A model generated the notes under the pieces. That model ran no database searches. It saw nothing but the letters and a program-made list of their open reading frames with translations, and was not told the origin of the DNA. Below are positions 32,633 to 43,525 of a DNA stretch of 64,000 bases, piece after piece. This DNA is from Basidiobolus meristosporus CBS 931.73 (taxonomy: Eukaryota > Basidiobolomycota > Basidiobolomycetes > Basidiobolales > Basidiobolaceae): contig MCFE01000346.1 of the NCBI GenBank assembly GCA_002104905.1, positions 1 to 64,000 on the forward strand, read 5' to 3'. Each line of letters starts with the position of its first letter. Within the stretch, counting starts at the first letter, position 1. Position numbers and translations under genes: made by a program.

Positions 32633-32902
32633 TTAAGCACCGTGTGAAGGAAGGACACGTTCCGAGGACATAAAGCTGGAGGTAATTCAGGACATTGATT
32701 AGTAACATTTTCAAGAGCACTACAAGTCTTTTCAAGATGCTTACATAGAGCCGTGGGAGATGGCCAATTGGGTAGCTGCTTGGGAGTTTTCTGAAGCGAC
32801 ATTAATATTATTCTCTAGTCTTTTAAGATTCTTGTTAAGCTCGGTGAGCTTTTTGGCAAGAGTTGCATATTGGGCCTGCTTGGATGTAGAGTTTTCCGGC
32901 AT
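32633..32902 (-). CDS. HSK3: DASH complex subunit Hsk3 homologue
   Basis: A 66-aa protein from two exons, 32,745-32,902 and 32,633-32,675, with a 69-bp intron (GTAAGC...CCAG). Neither exon is long enough to stand out alone. The first exon gives QYATLAKKLTELNKNLKRLE, matching the QY..LA..L.EL..NL coiled-coil start of Hsk3. Splicing converts a premature end into HGSIFMSSERVL, the conserved LG.(L/V)HGS(L/W)F.. block at the Hsk3 C-terminus. Length agrees with known Hsk3 (about 65-70 aa). DASH/Dam1 rings couple kinetochores to spindle microtubules. The family call rests on motif order and splicing, without a search. Confidence 0.75.
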
Positions 32903-33034
32903 TATTTTGGTTCAAAGTTGACTTACAGTATTTTTCTGAATGCGGTCCAATTCTTTGGGGATTGTTTTCGTCTTGGTTAGCAATTGCCCCGATTGGACGG
33001 GCATTGTTTTGATTAATCACTGTTTAATCTCTAA

Positions 33035-33319
33035 TCAAATTGACTCAGTTATGCAAGTCAATTCACTTTGAGCACCATTCTGAACAACATTAGGATTGAT
33101 ACAACGTTGGGGATATCGTCGATTTGCTCGATACCTGTCTAGCACAAGCGAGGCATTAGTTCCTGGGTACTCTGGTGCTCTATATTCAACAATCCTCCAA
33201 ATCATGTCCACACTGTTGATTGGGGGCTTATCTACGGCTTTCTGTTCCATCCTCCACGCTCCCTCAGAGAAATTCATAGTTTCTAGATCCAACCACAGAG
33301 CAGTCGCCAAGTAATCCAA
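33035..33319 (-). other. Unassigned 94-codon ORF
   Basis: An ORF with even amino-acid composition (SVDMIWRIVEYRAPEYPG) upstream of the Hsk3 gene on the same strand. It has no known domain and no clear splice partners. It could be a remnant or a small unknown protein; I lean to remnant. Confidence 0.2.
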
Positions 33320-34401
33320 GAATGATCGTATGGACCCTTTGGAAAAGTAGCACAGCTACCATGTTGCATATCCACCTAACAAATCAATACCAATCATGCG
33401 TAAACAGTCTGATCATAGGGTAATTCTCGGTTTGTAGTGTGTTTATTGCACGAGTGCTCGATAACGTCATCTTCACTAGATGTTCTGTTTGTCGGGTTGC
33501 TAGGATACACAATATACGGCTTACCTTGATATGTCACACCGTTGTTGTATTTGGGTGCATTATGGGGATGTATATCGACAAGCCGTCTTCGTTCCCACCA
33601 TGCTCTGTGTTACTGAAACCACAGTCATACCAACAAGTTTGGTGTGGTATTTGTAAAGATAGCTAATGAGGAACAAGGCGCTGGTTGCACATGCAGCTGC
33701 TTTCCTGCTCATTCGACTTCCCATAGCCCCATTCGTTCTCTGGTATGCGCCTTCGACAACCAAGCTATTAAACCGTTGGTCTCGGGCACATTGGCTACCG
33801 CCACCAACACAATTGTGTCTATCTAGTGACAAGATATCCACGTAGCTCATGGAATTTCCCTATCTTCCCTGGATCATTTCCCTTTCGTGCAACATTCTGG
33901 CCTTGGGCTGCTTAACACTGCCTGGTCTGTGGTTTTTGTCGACCACTTTCATCATCTAGTTCGAAACAACATGCGATACATATGTTATGGGTGCTAAAAT
34001 ATTATCCTCAACTCAAAACCCACTATTTTAGCATTCCTTCCTGATTCCCCCGAATATTATTGCTTATTATTATAAACAAGTGTAACCTGCATATGGATAG
34101 CACTAGAACAGTCTTGGTAAGAGCGGAACCTCTGGGTCACGTGTCGATGGGAACACACCGAATTGATTGTGGGAAAGACCCGAATCAGGAATCCTAGGAC
34201 CGAAGCAGGAATGGAAGAGGAAATTGGGGCCACATCCGGCTAGCCGAGGTTAGGTAGGTAACGATCCAGGAATCGCCCAATTGGGATGGTTCGGTTCGGA
34301 CCATGTGGGTAAGAATTCTTTCGTTTTTCTCACTGCCGTTTTTTTCTTAAGGTTGGTTTCTTTGAAGTACAGACCCAGTCCCTTCCACTACTTTGACAGG
34401 A
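33320..34401. other. Intergenic, 1.1 kb, including a possible 5' UTR intron
   Basis: No supported coding sequence. A GTAAGA donor near 34,309 and an acceptor TTTGACAG near 34,399 could bound an intron in the leader of the next gene, since splicing does not extend its reading frame. Confidence 0.4.
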
Positions 34402-35838
34402 ATGCTGACGGAGCCCGCTCCCCAAACCGCTACCGCTTGCACAAAAGAGCTCCCCCTCTACGAAGCCGAGGGAGAGGCCCGAATGAATCCCAACTTCTTG
34501 CCACAGAAAAGCCATCCCATTAGTTGGAGCGATTCGGACGTCGAGAAGCTTCTGGATTTCCTCCACGAGAATTTCGAAGATTACAGGGAGAAAAAGTCCG
34601 ACTTCTACAACAAAGCTTCCGAATTGTTTGAGGGGATTAGCCCCATGCAGATAAAGAACAAGTTCAAGAAACTCTTTCTCAGATACAGAATGATAATGAA
34701 GGAGGCTGGCCAGGCTGGCCCCGAGTATTACAACCCTTGGAGATATTACGATAAAATCGACCGGCTTTTGCGGTCCCACTTGGGCCCAGACGAATTCACT
34801 CAGTCGGTTGCTACCGAAGGGGGTCTAGGAGCCCCCCCTTCTCCTACCGGGACTGGAGCTATTCACAGTGGCCAGCAGCCAGCCCCCACCACAAACTTGC
34901 CGTCACAGAATTCTCCCATCACCCCCGCTCAAAATGGTGTAGCGGACGACACGCGCGAGAAGGTCATGGCTTTCTTCAACGCAGGCCGCCGAAGTACCGA
35001 CGTATTCATATGGACTCATACCGAAACCCAGCGGTTGCTTGATTGTCTCGAGAAGCATTTCGACCTGTATTCCAGGAAAAAGACCGACTTTTACGAAAAG
35101 GCCGCGCAGTTATTACCGGGAGTCACCTCATTACAGATCAACAACAAACTGAAAAAAATGGTTCGCCGGTATCATGATATTCGCAAAAGCCCCACTCCTA
35201 GCAACAACGGTGCGGCGACCTGGGTTTATTTCAAGCAGCTTGATCGTATATTTCGTTCTAGTTTGGACGGTGGGGGTTTCGATAGTGACAGCAACAGTTC
35301 CAATATGGACTCGAATCACCATGAGGATGCTTGCCTTCCGGGGATCACCCCGGTCGCTAAGCCCCCGAATTCGATAGACTCAAATGGTAATGGTGGGGGC
35401 ATATCGCTATTTAATCAATTCCCTTTGGGCAATATTGTGCATCGCGTCGATAAACCAAGCGTCGTCCCTACACCGTCGACCCCGACCTCTCTTGATCTGG
35501 AGACCTTACATGCTACGCCATTTCGTGAGGTGGAGTCGCGCGGTCACAGCCAGAAGAGACCACGATACGAGGATCATTCAAACCAGGGTATCACTAGTAC
35601 GACTTCTCTCGAATTGGAGGAGATTTTACGACATTCGGAGCCGGAGGTTCGAAGCCAACTACTCTCCATCAAACAGAGGGAGTTGACGATGAAGGAGAAG
35701 AGCCTGGAGATCGATCGAGAAGTTCGGTTGAAGCAGTTGGAATTCGACCGGGAAATTCGGTTGAAGGAGCTCGAGCTTGATAAAGAAATCCGTCTGAAGG
35801 ACTTGGAATACAAGTACTTGCAAAGGCGGCCTTTGTAA
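34402..35838 (+). CDS. Protein with two SANT/trihelix-like domains and a C-terminal coiled coil
   Basis: Single-exon, about 478 aa from ATG 34,402; the frame is open slightly upstream but without an ATG. Two homologous helical domains occur at about residues 43-125 and 200-285. Each begins with W..S/T(D/E), then LLD.L...F..Y..KK.DFY.KA..L, then (M/L)QI.NK.KK...RY, the plan of a Myb/SANT-like (trihelix or MADF) DNA-binding domain. Linkers are Pro/Ser/Thr-rich. Residues about 415-475 form a striking repeated coiled coil, LE(F/L)D(R/K)EIRLK. A putative DNA-binding regulator, or a protein derived from a transposon accessory gene. Specific function is unknown. Confidence 0.7.
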   Translation: MLTEPAPQTATACTKELPLYEAEGEARMNPNFLPQKSHPISWSDSDVEKLLDFLHENFEDYREKKSDFYNKASELFEGISPMQIKNKFKKLFLRYRMIMKEAGQAGPEYYNPWRYYDKIDRLLRSHLGPDEFTQSVATEGGLGAPPSPTGTGAIHSGQQPAPTTNLPSQNSPITPAQNGVADDTREKVMAFFNAGRRSTDVFIWTHTETQRLLDCLEKHFDLYSRKKTDFYEKAAQLLPGVTSLQINNKLKKMVRRYHDIRKSPTPSNNGAATWVYFKQLDRIFRSSLDGGGFDSDSNSSNMDSNHHEDACLPGITPVAKPPNSIDSNGNGGGISLFNQFPLGNIVHRVDKPSVVPTPSTPTSLDLETLHATPFREVESRGHSQKRPRYEDHSNQGITSTTSLELEEILRHSEPEVRSQLLSIKQRELTMKEKSLEIDREVRLKQLEFDREIRLKELELDKEIRLKDLEYKYLQRRPL

Positions 35839-36378
35839 GCCAGCCCCGCAATCGATGCAGATCTGGTTGAACTTCACCCCATCTTTGTCGCATTTGCAAT
35901 ACCTCAGTTGTCCTCCCGATTATCGCGCACCTCGTGTCCTACATACATCCATCACATCCGCATACACACACATACACATACGCATACGCATTCACTATAT
36001 TCGATTGTTTATATCATTTTTGTCCAGAAGCAATGGTTTATTTTGATGTCGATTCACTGGGATATTGAGCCATGAGGACAAACCCGCCTGAGAATTGGCT
36101 TGGATATATCAAATGGCCTGTAATATACGTTCGTTTTCTTTAGAATATCATCCTGCATGCGTGCGTTTCTGGATAAGCCACGCAAAGATGGGTATATGTA
36201 TGGGAGCCAGTTTCCGGTCTCCGAGGGGATTACGCAACGGAGCTATGGCCAACGAGTTGATAGATGAGAGATTCTCGGAAATATGCCAATGTAAATAAAC
36301 TCTATAATGTATGCTCAATGTTATGCCAGGGGAATGGTGCATAGGCGGCAGGCTCATTGCCATGAGCTGGACCTAAGT
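35839..36378. other. 3' region between convergent genes
   Basis: 540 bp between the stops of the trihelix-like gene and the ABC1-kinase gene. Contains a CA/TA-rich stretch near 35,960-35,990. ORFs here are short and unsupported. Confidence 0.45.
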
Positions 36379-38395
36379 TTACGCGTTTGTAATCAAGTTC
36401 CTTCCATGGCGCAGTGTTTCCCACCATATCTTGAGTGCACCAGTCAAGTGCAACCACGTCTCGTACATCCCTAGTGGGACATCCATTCTGAGGAAGCGCA
36501 TGTAGCACTTACACCAGCGCCAGATGGACCCCAGACCACTCACATTTGCATTGGCCTCCTGGCATTCTTCTCGGATAGCGTTTGCACAGTAGCGCCCCAT
36601 GATCACGTAAGTTAGCCGTTCGCTGTGAGTAGTTTGGAGTGCCTCGTCGACCGATCTCAGCAGATCGTTTGTTTTAATGAGTAGTAGTACTATCCTGGGG
36701 ATCTTCGCCAAGAGTCCGACGATCTCGCCAAGCAGATGATCCATCACAGTCTGTTGGATTCTCAACATCTCCTCCTTTGTGCGCTTTTGCGAAAGATCTT
36801 CGCTTACGATATTCCACTCGCGCCCGGTTAGTACGCTGGAAAAGAGTTTGTATGCGTTCGTGCCGCCGACTCGGTTACTGTAGAGCCGGATGACCTCTTC
36901 GTCTCGGGAGATTAGTCCGTTCCAAAGATGTGCGTAGTCTAGTCGAAATTCTTTGCTCAGGGACCGGTAAAGCCCGTGGTCGAGGAGCACGATCTCGAAG
37001 TTCCTGTGGGATCTGGAGCCCTCCGGCTTGGTCCGTATGAATATATTCCCAGGGTCTGAAGGTAGAAGAGTTAATCTTAGAGAAAACTTGAGTCCACCGC
37101 ACTATGGACATGAAGAGGTTACTTACGTGGATCACAGTGCACCCAGCTGATGGAAATATCCAAGAATGGCTCGGTTAGATTGGATGGATTGACTTCAAAA
37201 CACTGGTGATTTCTTACCCTTGAATGAAGATCATCTCGGAGAAGATTCTTGTCAGCTCAGTGGAGACGTCGTTAGGGTTGATATTATGCAGCTTCATGAA
37301 GGCAAGGTCGTCGATTCGCGTTCCGTCGATGACTGGGAGAGCCAAGTTAAACAGGTTGTGCGCAATTTACAAAGGGGGGGAGACTTACATTCCATGCACA
37401 GAATTCTACGTTGTGCCCAATACACCTCCGGAATTTTCAAGGTGGTGTTGCGAATGGTCGAGAAGTTTTGTTCGACCTTTCTGGCGTTGTCCATCTCGAA
37501 CATGAAGTTCAACTCTTTTGGTAAGCTCTCGGACATTTCATCCGCTAACCACGAGAACTCGAACTCGGGTATGGCCCATTTGACCACTTTCGTGACGAAC
37601 GTCACAGTGGCGATATCTATCTTCGAGTAGTCATCAAGATACGGATGCTGAACCTTAACGGCAACCTCTTGTCCAGTTTCGCGCAAGGTGGCTCGGTGAA
37701 CTTGGGCAAGAGAGGCTACGCCGAGAGGGATGGGATTAAACTCAGAGAAGAGCTCGTTGATTGAATGGCCAGTATCATTTTTGAACAGCTCGTCGATGTC
37801 CTCCATGGAAGTGACCGGACAGCGATCCTGAAGTGGCGCCATAGTCTCGGTCCATTCATCTGGCAGTATGTAAGACATGGCGGAGATATGTTGGCCCTAC
37901 AAAGGGTTGAGCTGGTAAGCGAAAGGGTGCTCGGGGGGAGCTGAGGAAATAAGTGTTTACCAGTTTGATGTATATCCCTGCGTTCTTCTTCAACACCTCG
38001 AGAATTTTTTCCGCTGATCTTTTGTGAACCTGAGATTTCAGTTGCTTGTGTCTAACCTCCTCATCTGGAGTGACTGGCTCGTGTCTTAATGTCCATTTGT
38101 AATCCACAATCACCACTGCTCCGACCCAGCCTGAGCGAGCGCATCTTACTAGGCCGTCAGTGAAGTAACGAAAGGGATCATATGTATGATAAGCCACACC
38201 GCCAGCCGCGGCAATTGTAGTGTACTTCAAAGCGGTCTTGCCTACATTAGACCAAGCGGAAGCTACAGGCTTGATTGTTGTTGTTGAGGTCAGCTTTCGG
38301 CGTAGAAGGAGAGGAGGGAGGCGACTCGGTGTCTTTGGTAAGAAGTCACATTTCGCCCCTAGTCCCCGTACGGTGAACAACTTTCTAGAGGTCAT
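36379..38395 (-). CDS. ABC1/ADCK-family kinase-like protein (ADCK1/Mcp2-like), mitochondrial
   Basis: Five exons: 37,961-38,395, 37,389-37,896, 37,218-37,332, 37,127-37,146 and 36,379-37,055; 584 aa, in frame throughout. An Arg/Lys/Leu-rich N-terminus suggests a mitochondrial presequence, followed by a Gly/Ala-rich hydrophobic stretch. Family motifs in order: IKLGQHISAM (the KxGQ signature), GVASLAQVHRA (Ala-rich loop), VAVKVQHP (Lys), DPHPGN (catalytic loop) and LLDHG (metal-binding Asp). The family acts in mitochondrial lipid/coenzyme Q homeostasis; yeast Mcp2 and human ADCK1 are the closest types by motif context. Exon 4 is only 20 nt and encodes WVHCDP just before the catalytic Asn. Confidence 0.92.
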
Positions 38396-39330
38396 TTCTT
38401 TCTTCCACGGTCAAAGCGAGGAGCGGGCTTGACTCCCGGTGGATAAAAAATTTATTTATCATACCATTCTTTCCTCCACCGAATCCCGCAGTAGGTGATC
38501 GAGCAAGCGGTGATGGCCCTGATTTCTCCATTCAGTCAATGCTAATCAAGTCACAGGTGGGGTGAGGAACATAGACGGGGGCGTTGGTTGGTCCAGGTAA
38601 ATATGTACTTGGGACAATACTCGTTCCGATATATTATAGGAATGAGATGATTTGAAGGATCAGGAGGGCAGATGGTTTCGGAAAAATTAGGCCTATCCTG
38701 AAGAAGCTCCAGCACTATGACCCAACCTCGATCAATAATGCCATTTCGATGGGATTGCTGGAATGTGACAAGCTGGGGTTTGGATGTAGCTGATGGTTGG
38801 AGGGAAATAAAATGCTGAGTGGCGTAACTATGCCGGCATGTCCGTTGGGGTACTGTTCATCGCTCATTAGGTGCAGTAGCAATGTTCTGATGTACAGCCG
38901 CCTCCTGCACTCTTGAAAGACTAGCAATTTATATCTCGCATTTGAATGCAGAAATGAATGGTGTGCTGAAGGATGTGTCTTGTTAATAATATTACCATAT
39001 CTACAAAGCGCTTCAGAGTGAGTCTCGAAGAGTAACCCCAAGTAGCGCGCCTGATCCGTCTGAGGAACGGATCTTTTGGACCATGTATCTAATATTCCAC
39101 TTGCTTTCTAAGAAATCCCAACCCGAATTTGACAGCAGCAAGTATTCCATAATTGGTTGAATGTGTAGGCACGTCCTTGGCGGGGCTTTGAATAGACTAA
39201 TGAGGAGTGCTCTCCTTCGCTGCTGTGCATACCTTCTTCGAGTATAAAGCTCTGACTTTTGTGCCCGGAAACTCGCACTCCCTTCCTTATCTAAGATTCT
39301 TATTGCCTCCCTCTAATCACTCCTAAAGCC
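38396..39330. promoter_or_regulatory. Divergent intergenic region
   Basis: Separates the ABC1-kinase gene (-) from the small secreted-peptide gene (+). TATAAA at 39,243-39,248 lies about 85 bp before the peptide start. The 108-codon minus-strand ORF at 38,715-39,041 has no feature and is rejected. Confidence 0.45.
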
Positions 39331-39465
39331 ATGAATACTCAGGACATCCGTCTCCTCCTTGCAACTCTGGCTGTTCTGGCTTTCACATCCTATGCAGCAG
39401 GATACTCTTTACCAATCAGCGAATTAGAAAGCACATGTTGTGATAAAGGGAAGCCCTTCGGCTGA
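39331..39465 (+). CDS. Small secreted Cys-containing peptide (44 aa)
   Basis: ATG at 39,331 opens a 44-codon frame. Residues 8-23 are strongly hydrophobic (LLLATLAVLAFTSYAAG) with small residues before a likely cleavage point, leaving about 22 residues that include a Cys-Cys pair (ESTCCDKGKPFG). A TATA box and a pyrimidine-rich leader precede it. No known family; possibly a secreted signal or effector-like peptide. A short ORF with a signal-like start could still be chance, or exon 1 of a longer gene. Confidence 0.4.
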   Translation: MNTQDIRLLLATLAVLAFTSYAAGYSLPISELESTCCDKGKPFG

Positions 39466-39742
39466 TATGGATCGCCACTTTACTCATGATACCCGCACCG
39501 CATATCGAGGGCCAGTTTGAACATTTTGTGTTAGGTGATTATTAGAAATTCAAATAAATGGCGCGCTATCCCATATGACTACTTTCACCTGTCGGCGCGC
39601 TTGGAGGAATAGAAGCAACATTTATTGATTCTAACGAAATATATTGTACATCCACGGATCTTCCAACCCAGTGGTGGAACCTACTATTATAAATGGGGCC
39701 CTGGTCAAACATTATCGGCTGGTAAAATAGCTATAATACAAA

Positions 39743-41028
39743 TTAATTCGGGCTCACACTGTTCTCGTTGAAGACCAAGGCCGGCACTCGGGCCTCTGCC
39801 CTACTCGGTTGAGAGGACGTGATTTTTTCTAGCAATGAAGATGATGGGACTGAGACAGTTGATGAGGTTGAGGTTCCTGAGTAAGTAGGGTAGCAACGCG
39901 AGTGACCTTCGTATTGCACCGACTCACGACACCCTTCTATCGTTTGTCTGTAGGAACGAGCAGGCTGCTCAGACGGCGGGCGAGGTCCAGTTCGCTCGCT
40001 CCTGCCCAGCTCAGGACAGAGTGGCAGCCGTGCCATGTGGTGACTGGGATACGGATACTTGGTATTTTTACACCTATAGCTGTTCGCAGCAAAAATAGGC
40101 TCGGGTCGATAGAGCGGCATCTCCGAAATATGCAATGAGTGGGATAGGATTCTTTCAAAGATAGCGGTGGAAAACTCCACCAAGGAAAAACAGCTATTCC
40201 CCATCTCGGTATCAGACGGGACAAATCGCTGCTGTTGAAGAAGGATTCTTCGAGCTTGGAATCGTTGGCGGATATGGTTGATAGCCATCCGTGTACGATG
40301 GTCGTATTCGGATGGAGATAGTTGTGGAGGTATTGTGTTGGAAGCGGGCTCACGATGCATACTTGCAAAATGGAACAGAAAATGCTTGAAGTAGCGCTCA
40401 TTCCATCGAAGTCGGATTCCTGTGCTTTTAACCAGCTGGACCGTTGCTAGCGTGCTCCAAGAGGTTGTGAGCTGCTTGATGAATTGGGCAACCTTACTTG
40501 AACGCTCGCCTATGACCAGCGTTACCACCAACTCTATCGTCTGCTTGATGTCCCATTCACCCACCACTTCGGCAATAAGGCTGGCGAACCTCGGACAGTC
40601 GATTCCCCAGTGATAGAACAATTTCACCAACAACTCGGCAGTCCTCTGAACTGACCATTCGTTCACTAGCCACTTGATGGCTCTAAATACAGATTTGAGG
40701 TTGGTTTCTTCGTAATCAGCGATGATCCTGCGCATATAGTATGCTATATAATCGACGTTGTTTTCATTGTGAATCCAGTTGTAGAACTGAGTGTTATAAG
40801 TGTAGTCCATGGCTAAAGAAAACCCAAAAGTAAAGGATGAGAAATGGGGCCCTGGAGGCATCAATAGAAAAAAATAGTTACATACAGCGCATAGCGGCAT
40901 CGACCTCTTCCAACAGGCTGGCATCGGTCAACTTGGAATCTGAAGCAGTGGTCGTTGTAGTGAGTGCTTGGTCGAAGGACAGGTCAAATGGTGTACATAC
41001 CGCTTTCAGAGCCAAATATATGCTTCAT
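39743..41028 (-). CDS. Helical repeat protein with Trp-marked repeats, unknown
   Basis: Three exons: 41,001-41,028, 40,886-40,939 and 39,743-40,812; 383 aa. The start MKHIFGSES was preferred over the longer unspliced ORF because both introns (61 and 73 bp, GTATGT donors) join in frame and remove an implausible leader. Residues about 60-170 contain at least three helical repeats of roughly 35 residues, each with EW(S/D) or SWS followed by T.(E/Q)LV: NEWSVQRTAELL, GEWDIKQTIELV, TSWSTLATVQLV. The rest is basic, then Ser/Pro-rich and probably disordered. No signal peptide. I cannot name the family. Confidence 0.6.
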
Positions 41029-42067
41029 TATTTTCTAGTGAAAGTCAGGCTACGGATATCTGAGTAAAGTCAAGACGACACTTATCCACCCTTGTCTTGA
41101 GCAAAAGCAATATGGCGGAGAGCAGCCATCATGGGGAGTTATAAGGACGAGGGAATCCAAAAAAGGGAATCTAGCCCTTAATTGGATTGTTGGTTAGGTG
41201 GGCTGGGAAAGGAGAGAATAGGAATGTGCCTACGCAAATCTGATATGAAATTATTCAAACAAATATCAAAATGGAAATCGAATATGAAATTATTCAAACA
41301 AATGAACACAATTCAACCTATTCACCACATTCAGCGGCCCACTCTATTCTTCCATATCTCGTAATAGACGATAGTTTGGAGATGTATGAGTAACATGAGT
41401 GGCCAGAGCGAGTGGGCCGATTAGCATCTATATTGAACCATAATTAATAAATCAGCCATAATGAGCACATTTCATATCACAATCGAGATTTTCATATCAT
41501 GTTGGGGCTCAAGCGCCACCCACCTTGGCGTGGCCATTTGTTTGGGCTCAGCTCCACGCTAGGCATACCCAGCGCTAGCCCACAGTCTGTGCGATCTCCA
41601 TCCGCATTGCCCTGCACCTCTCTATCCTCCTCAAGGAAATCAAGACATCTGTGCCATTCGGTTTACACAAGGCTTCCCAACTAATTGAGACAGATGTGCA
41701 ATCTGATCAAAAGCCTGCTTGCCTCATGGGAAAGAGGCCAGTGCCCAATCAAGAAGGCAGCATTCTCCCCAAGATCGACCGCATGGCTGAGCACAAAGCG
41801 CACATGGCCCCCAGCTTTCGAGAAATATGCGCAACTGAAGATGGGTAATTCTTCCTGACACCTTTTGCCCTTAAGGGGTGAAGATTAGTCATTTTTACTG
41901 GCGCTGCATGTACTTCTAAATTCAACGCATGATTTCGTATACCTTTTTGGTTCCGGTTATTCCATATGTCCGCAGTGCAATCGATCAAATCCACCCATAA
42001 AACTTTCGCTTGAAGACTTATCGCAGTACCTTGGTAAATTTGTATATTCTATTATCGATCGATTCTC
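41029..42067. other. Intergenic, 1.0 kb
   Basis: Divergent promoter region between the helical repeat gene and the EamA transporter. It contains a 39-bp-period duplication at 41,243-41,303 (ATATGAAATTATTCAAACAA twice). Short ORFs at 41,499-41,848 overlap in two frames without motifs. Confidence 0.4.
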
Positions 42068-43109
42068 ATGTCAGCCACTTCCCCACCACCTCCCTCCGAG
42101 GTCAACGAAGCCAGTCCACTGCTTGCAAAGACCACAGAGCCTAATGTGCGCCACGTTTTGTTGGGACTCATTCTGGTCGCCACCTCTTCGTTGGCTTTCT
42201 CTACCATGTCTTTGTTTGTTAAGCTGGTGGGCTTCAACTTTCCCCCCATGGAGATTGTTTTCATTAGAAGTATCCTTCAGTTCGGTCTTGCCATAATCTC
42301 CTGTTGGTACATGGGTGTGTTTCCTTGGGGTGAGCCCAGTTTGAGGAAAGGGCTCGTAGTTCGTGGATTCGCCGGCTCCGTAGGTCTTGCACTTTTCTAC
42401 TATTCTCTGACGAAGCTGCCGCTATCCGATGCAACAGGTAAGCTTTATGCATAGTGGATGTTAACGTACTCGTGCTTACTCCACCATCCTAGTGCTGTTT
42501 TTTGTGAGCCCCATTTTCACCGCCATCCTTGCTCGCCTATTCCTTAAGGAATCGTACTCACTTTTCGACCAAGCAGCATCGGTCGTTTCCTTCACCGGGG
42601 TGATATTCGTTGCCCAACCGGAATTTCTTTTCGGAGCCAGAAAATCCAATCCTTCTGACATCGACTCCACCTCGCGCATCATCGCCTGTGTGGCCTGCGT
42701 ATGTGGTAGTGTTGCTTCCTCAATAGCATTTGTTACCATCCGTCAGTTAGGTTTAGGGGTTCATTACATGGTTCATGTCGTGTATTTTGGCGGGATTTCC
42801 TCGATTTTCTCATTGATCGTCTCGTTGATCTTTGAGCCCGTGAAGATCCCTAGCACCCTGTACGATTGGGTGGGTCTGTCAGTGATCAGCGTCTCCGCGT
42901 TTGTTGGTCAAGGTCTTCTCAACTACGGCCTTCAGCTTGCCCCGTCAGGGCCTGCGACATTGATGCGGAACTTTGATATCGTGTTTGCGTTCATCTTTGG
43001 AATCACTATCTTCAAGGAGATTCCAGCAATGAACTCCCTCCTGGGAACTGGATTGATTCTGTGTAGCACGATTGGCATGGGAATCAAGAAATGGGCTGGC
43101 CGTAGATAG
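42068..43109 (+). CDS. EamA/DMT-family transporter (SLC35G-like)
   Basis: Two exons, 42,068-42,437 and 42,493-43,109 (55-bp intron); 328 aa, usual for the family. Two EamA modules of about five transmembrane segments each are readable: the first with LAFSTMSLFVKL, the MEIVFIRS turn and ALFYYSL..LPLSDAT; the second starting near 42,740 with a MVHVVYF segment and ending in GLILCSTIGMGIKKW. Likely a membrane carrier for an unknown small metabolite; SLC35G/RhaT-like members are mostly uncharacterised. ATG at 42,068 places a short cytosolic Pro/Ser tail before the first helix. Confidence 0.87.
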
Positions 43110-43525
43110 ATTCCGTGTGTAGTCCTACTCTCCGTGTGTTGCCAGCCATCGAGTACAATAAATAGGGATTTGTTAGACTTGCACATGTGCATTTCATTTG
43201 CCATTTGATCATGATGCACTGCGATATTCAACGAGCGCAAGTCATATAAGCCATTCCAAAAGCATAAGTTAGCAGAGAAACCAATGTGAGAAATACAAAC
43301 TCCATGATTGTGTGTTCTAGAACGTTTCATGGGACTGCTGTCCGTCTAAATTCATTAGCGGCTGAGGCATCACTGGTGATGTGACAGTATTCAATTGATA
43401 TGCAATAATATTTGTCTACTAGCTAACTCTTAATTACTACTCGACTAGCTATTACCAACCACATACGTAGATTGAATCCTTTTGGACACCTCGGAAGAAT
43501 CTCCATCTTCACCTCAGCATACAGT
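43110..43525. other. Intergenic, 0.4 kb
   Basis: 3' region of the transporter gene (AATAAA near 43,158) and upstream region of the RRM gene. The minus-strand ORF at 42,932-43,330 is a shadow of the transporter plus this gap. Confidence 0.5.

Noticed and set aside
38715-39041. 108-codon minus-strand ORF
   Set aside because: No motif, lies in a divergent promoter region and lacks splice partners.
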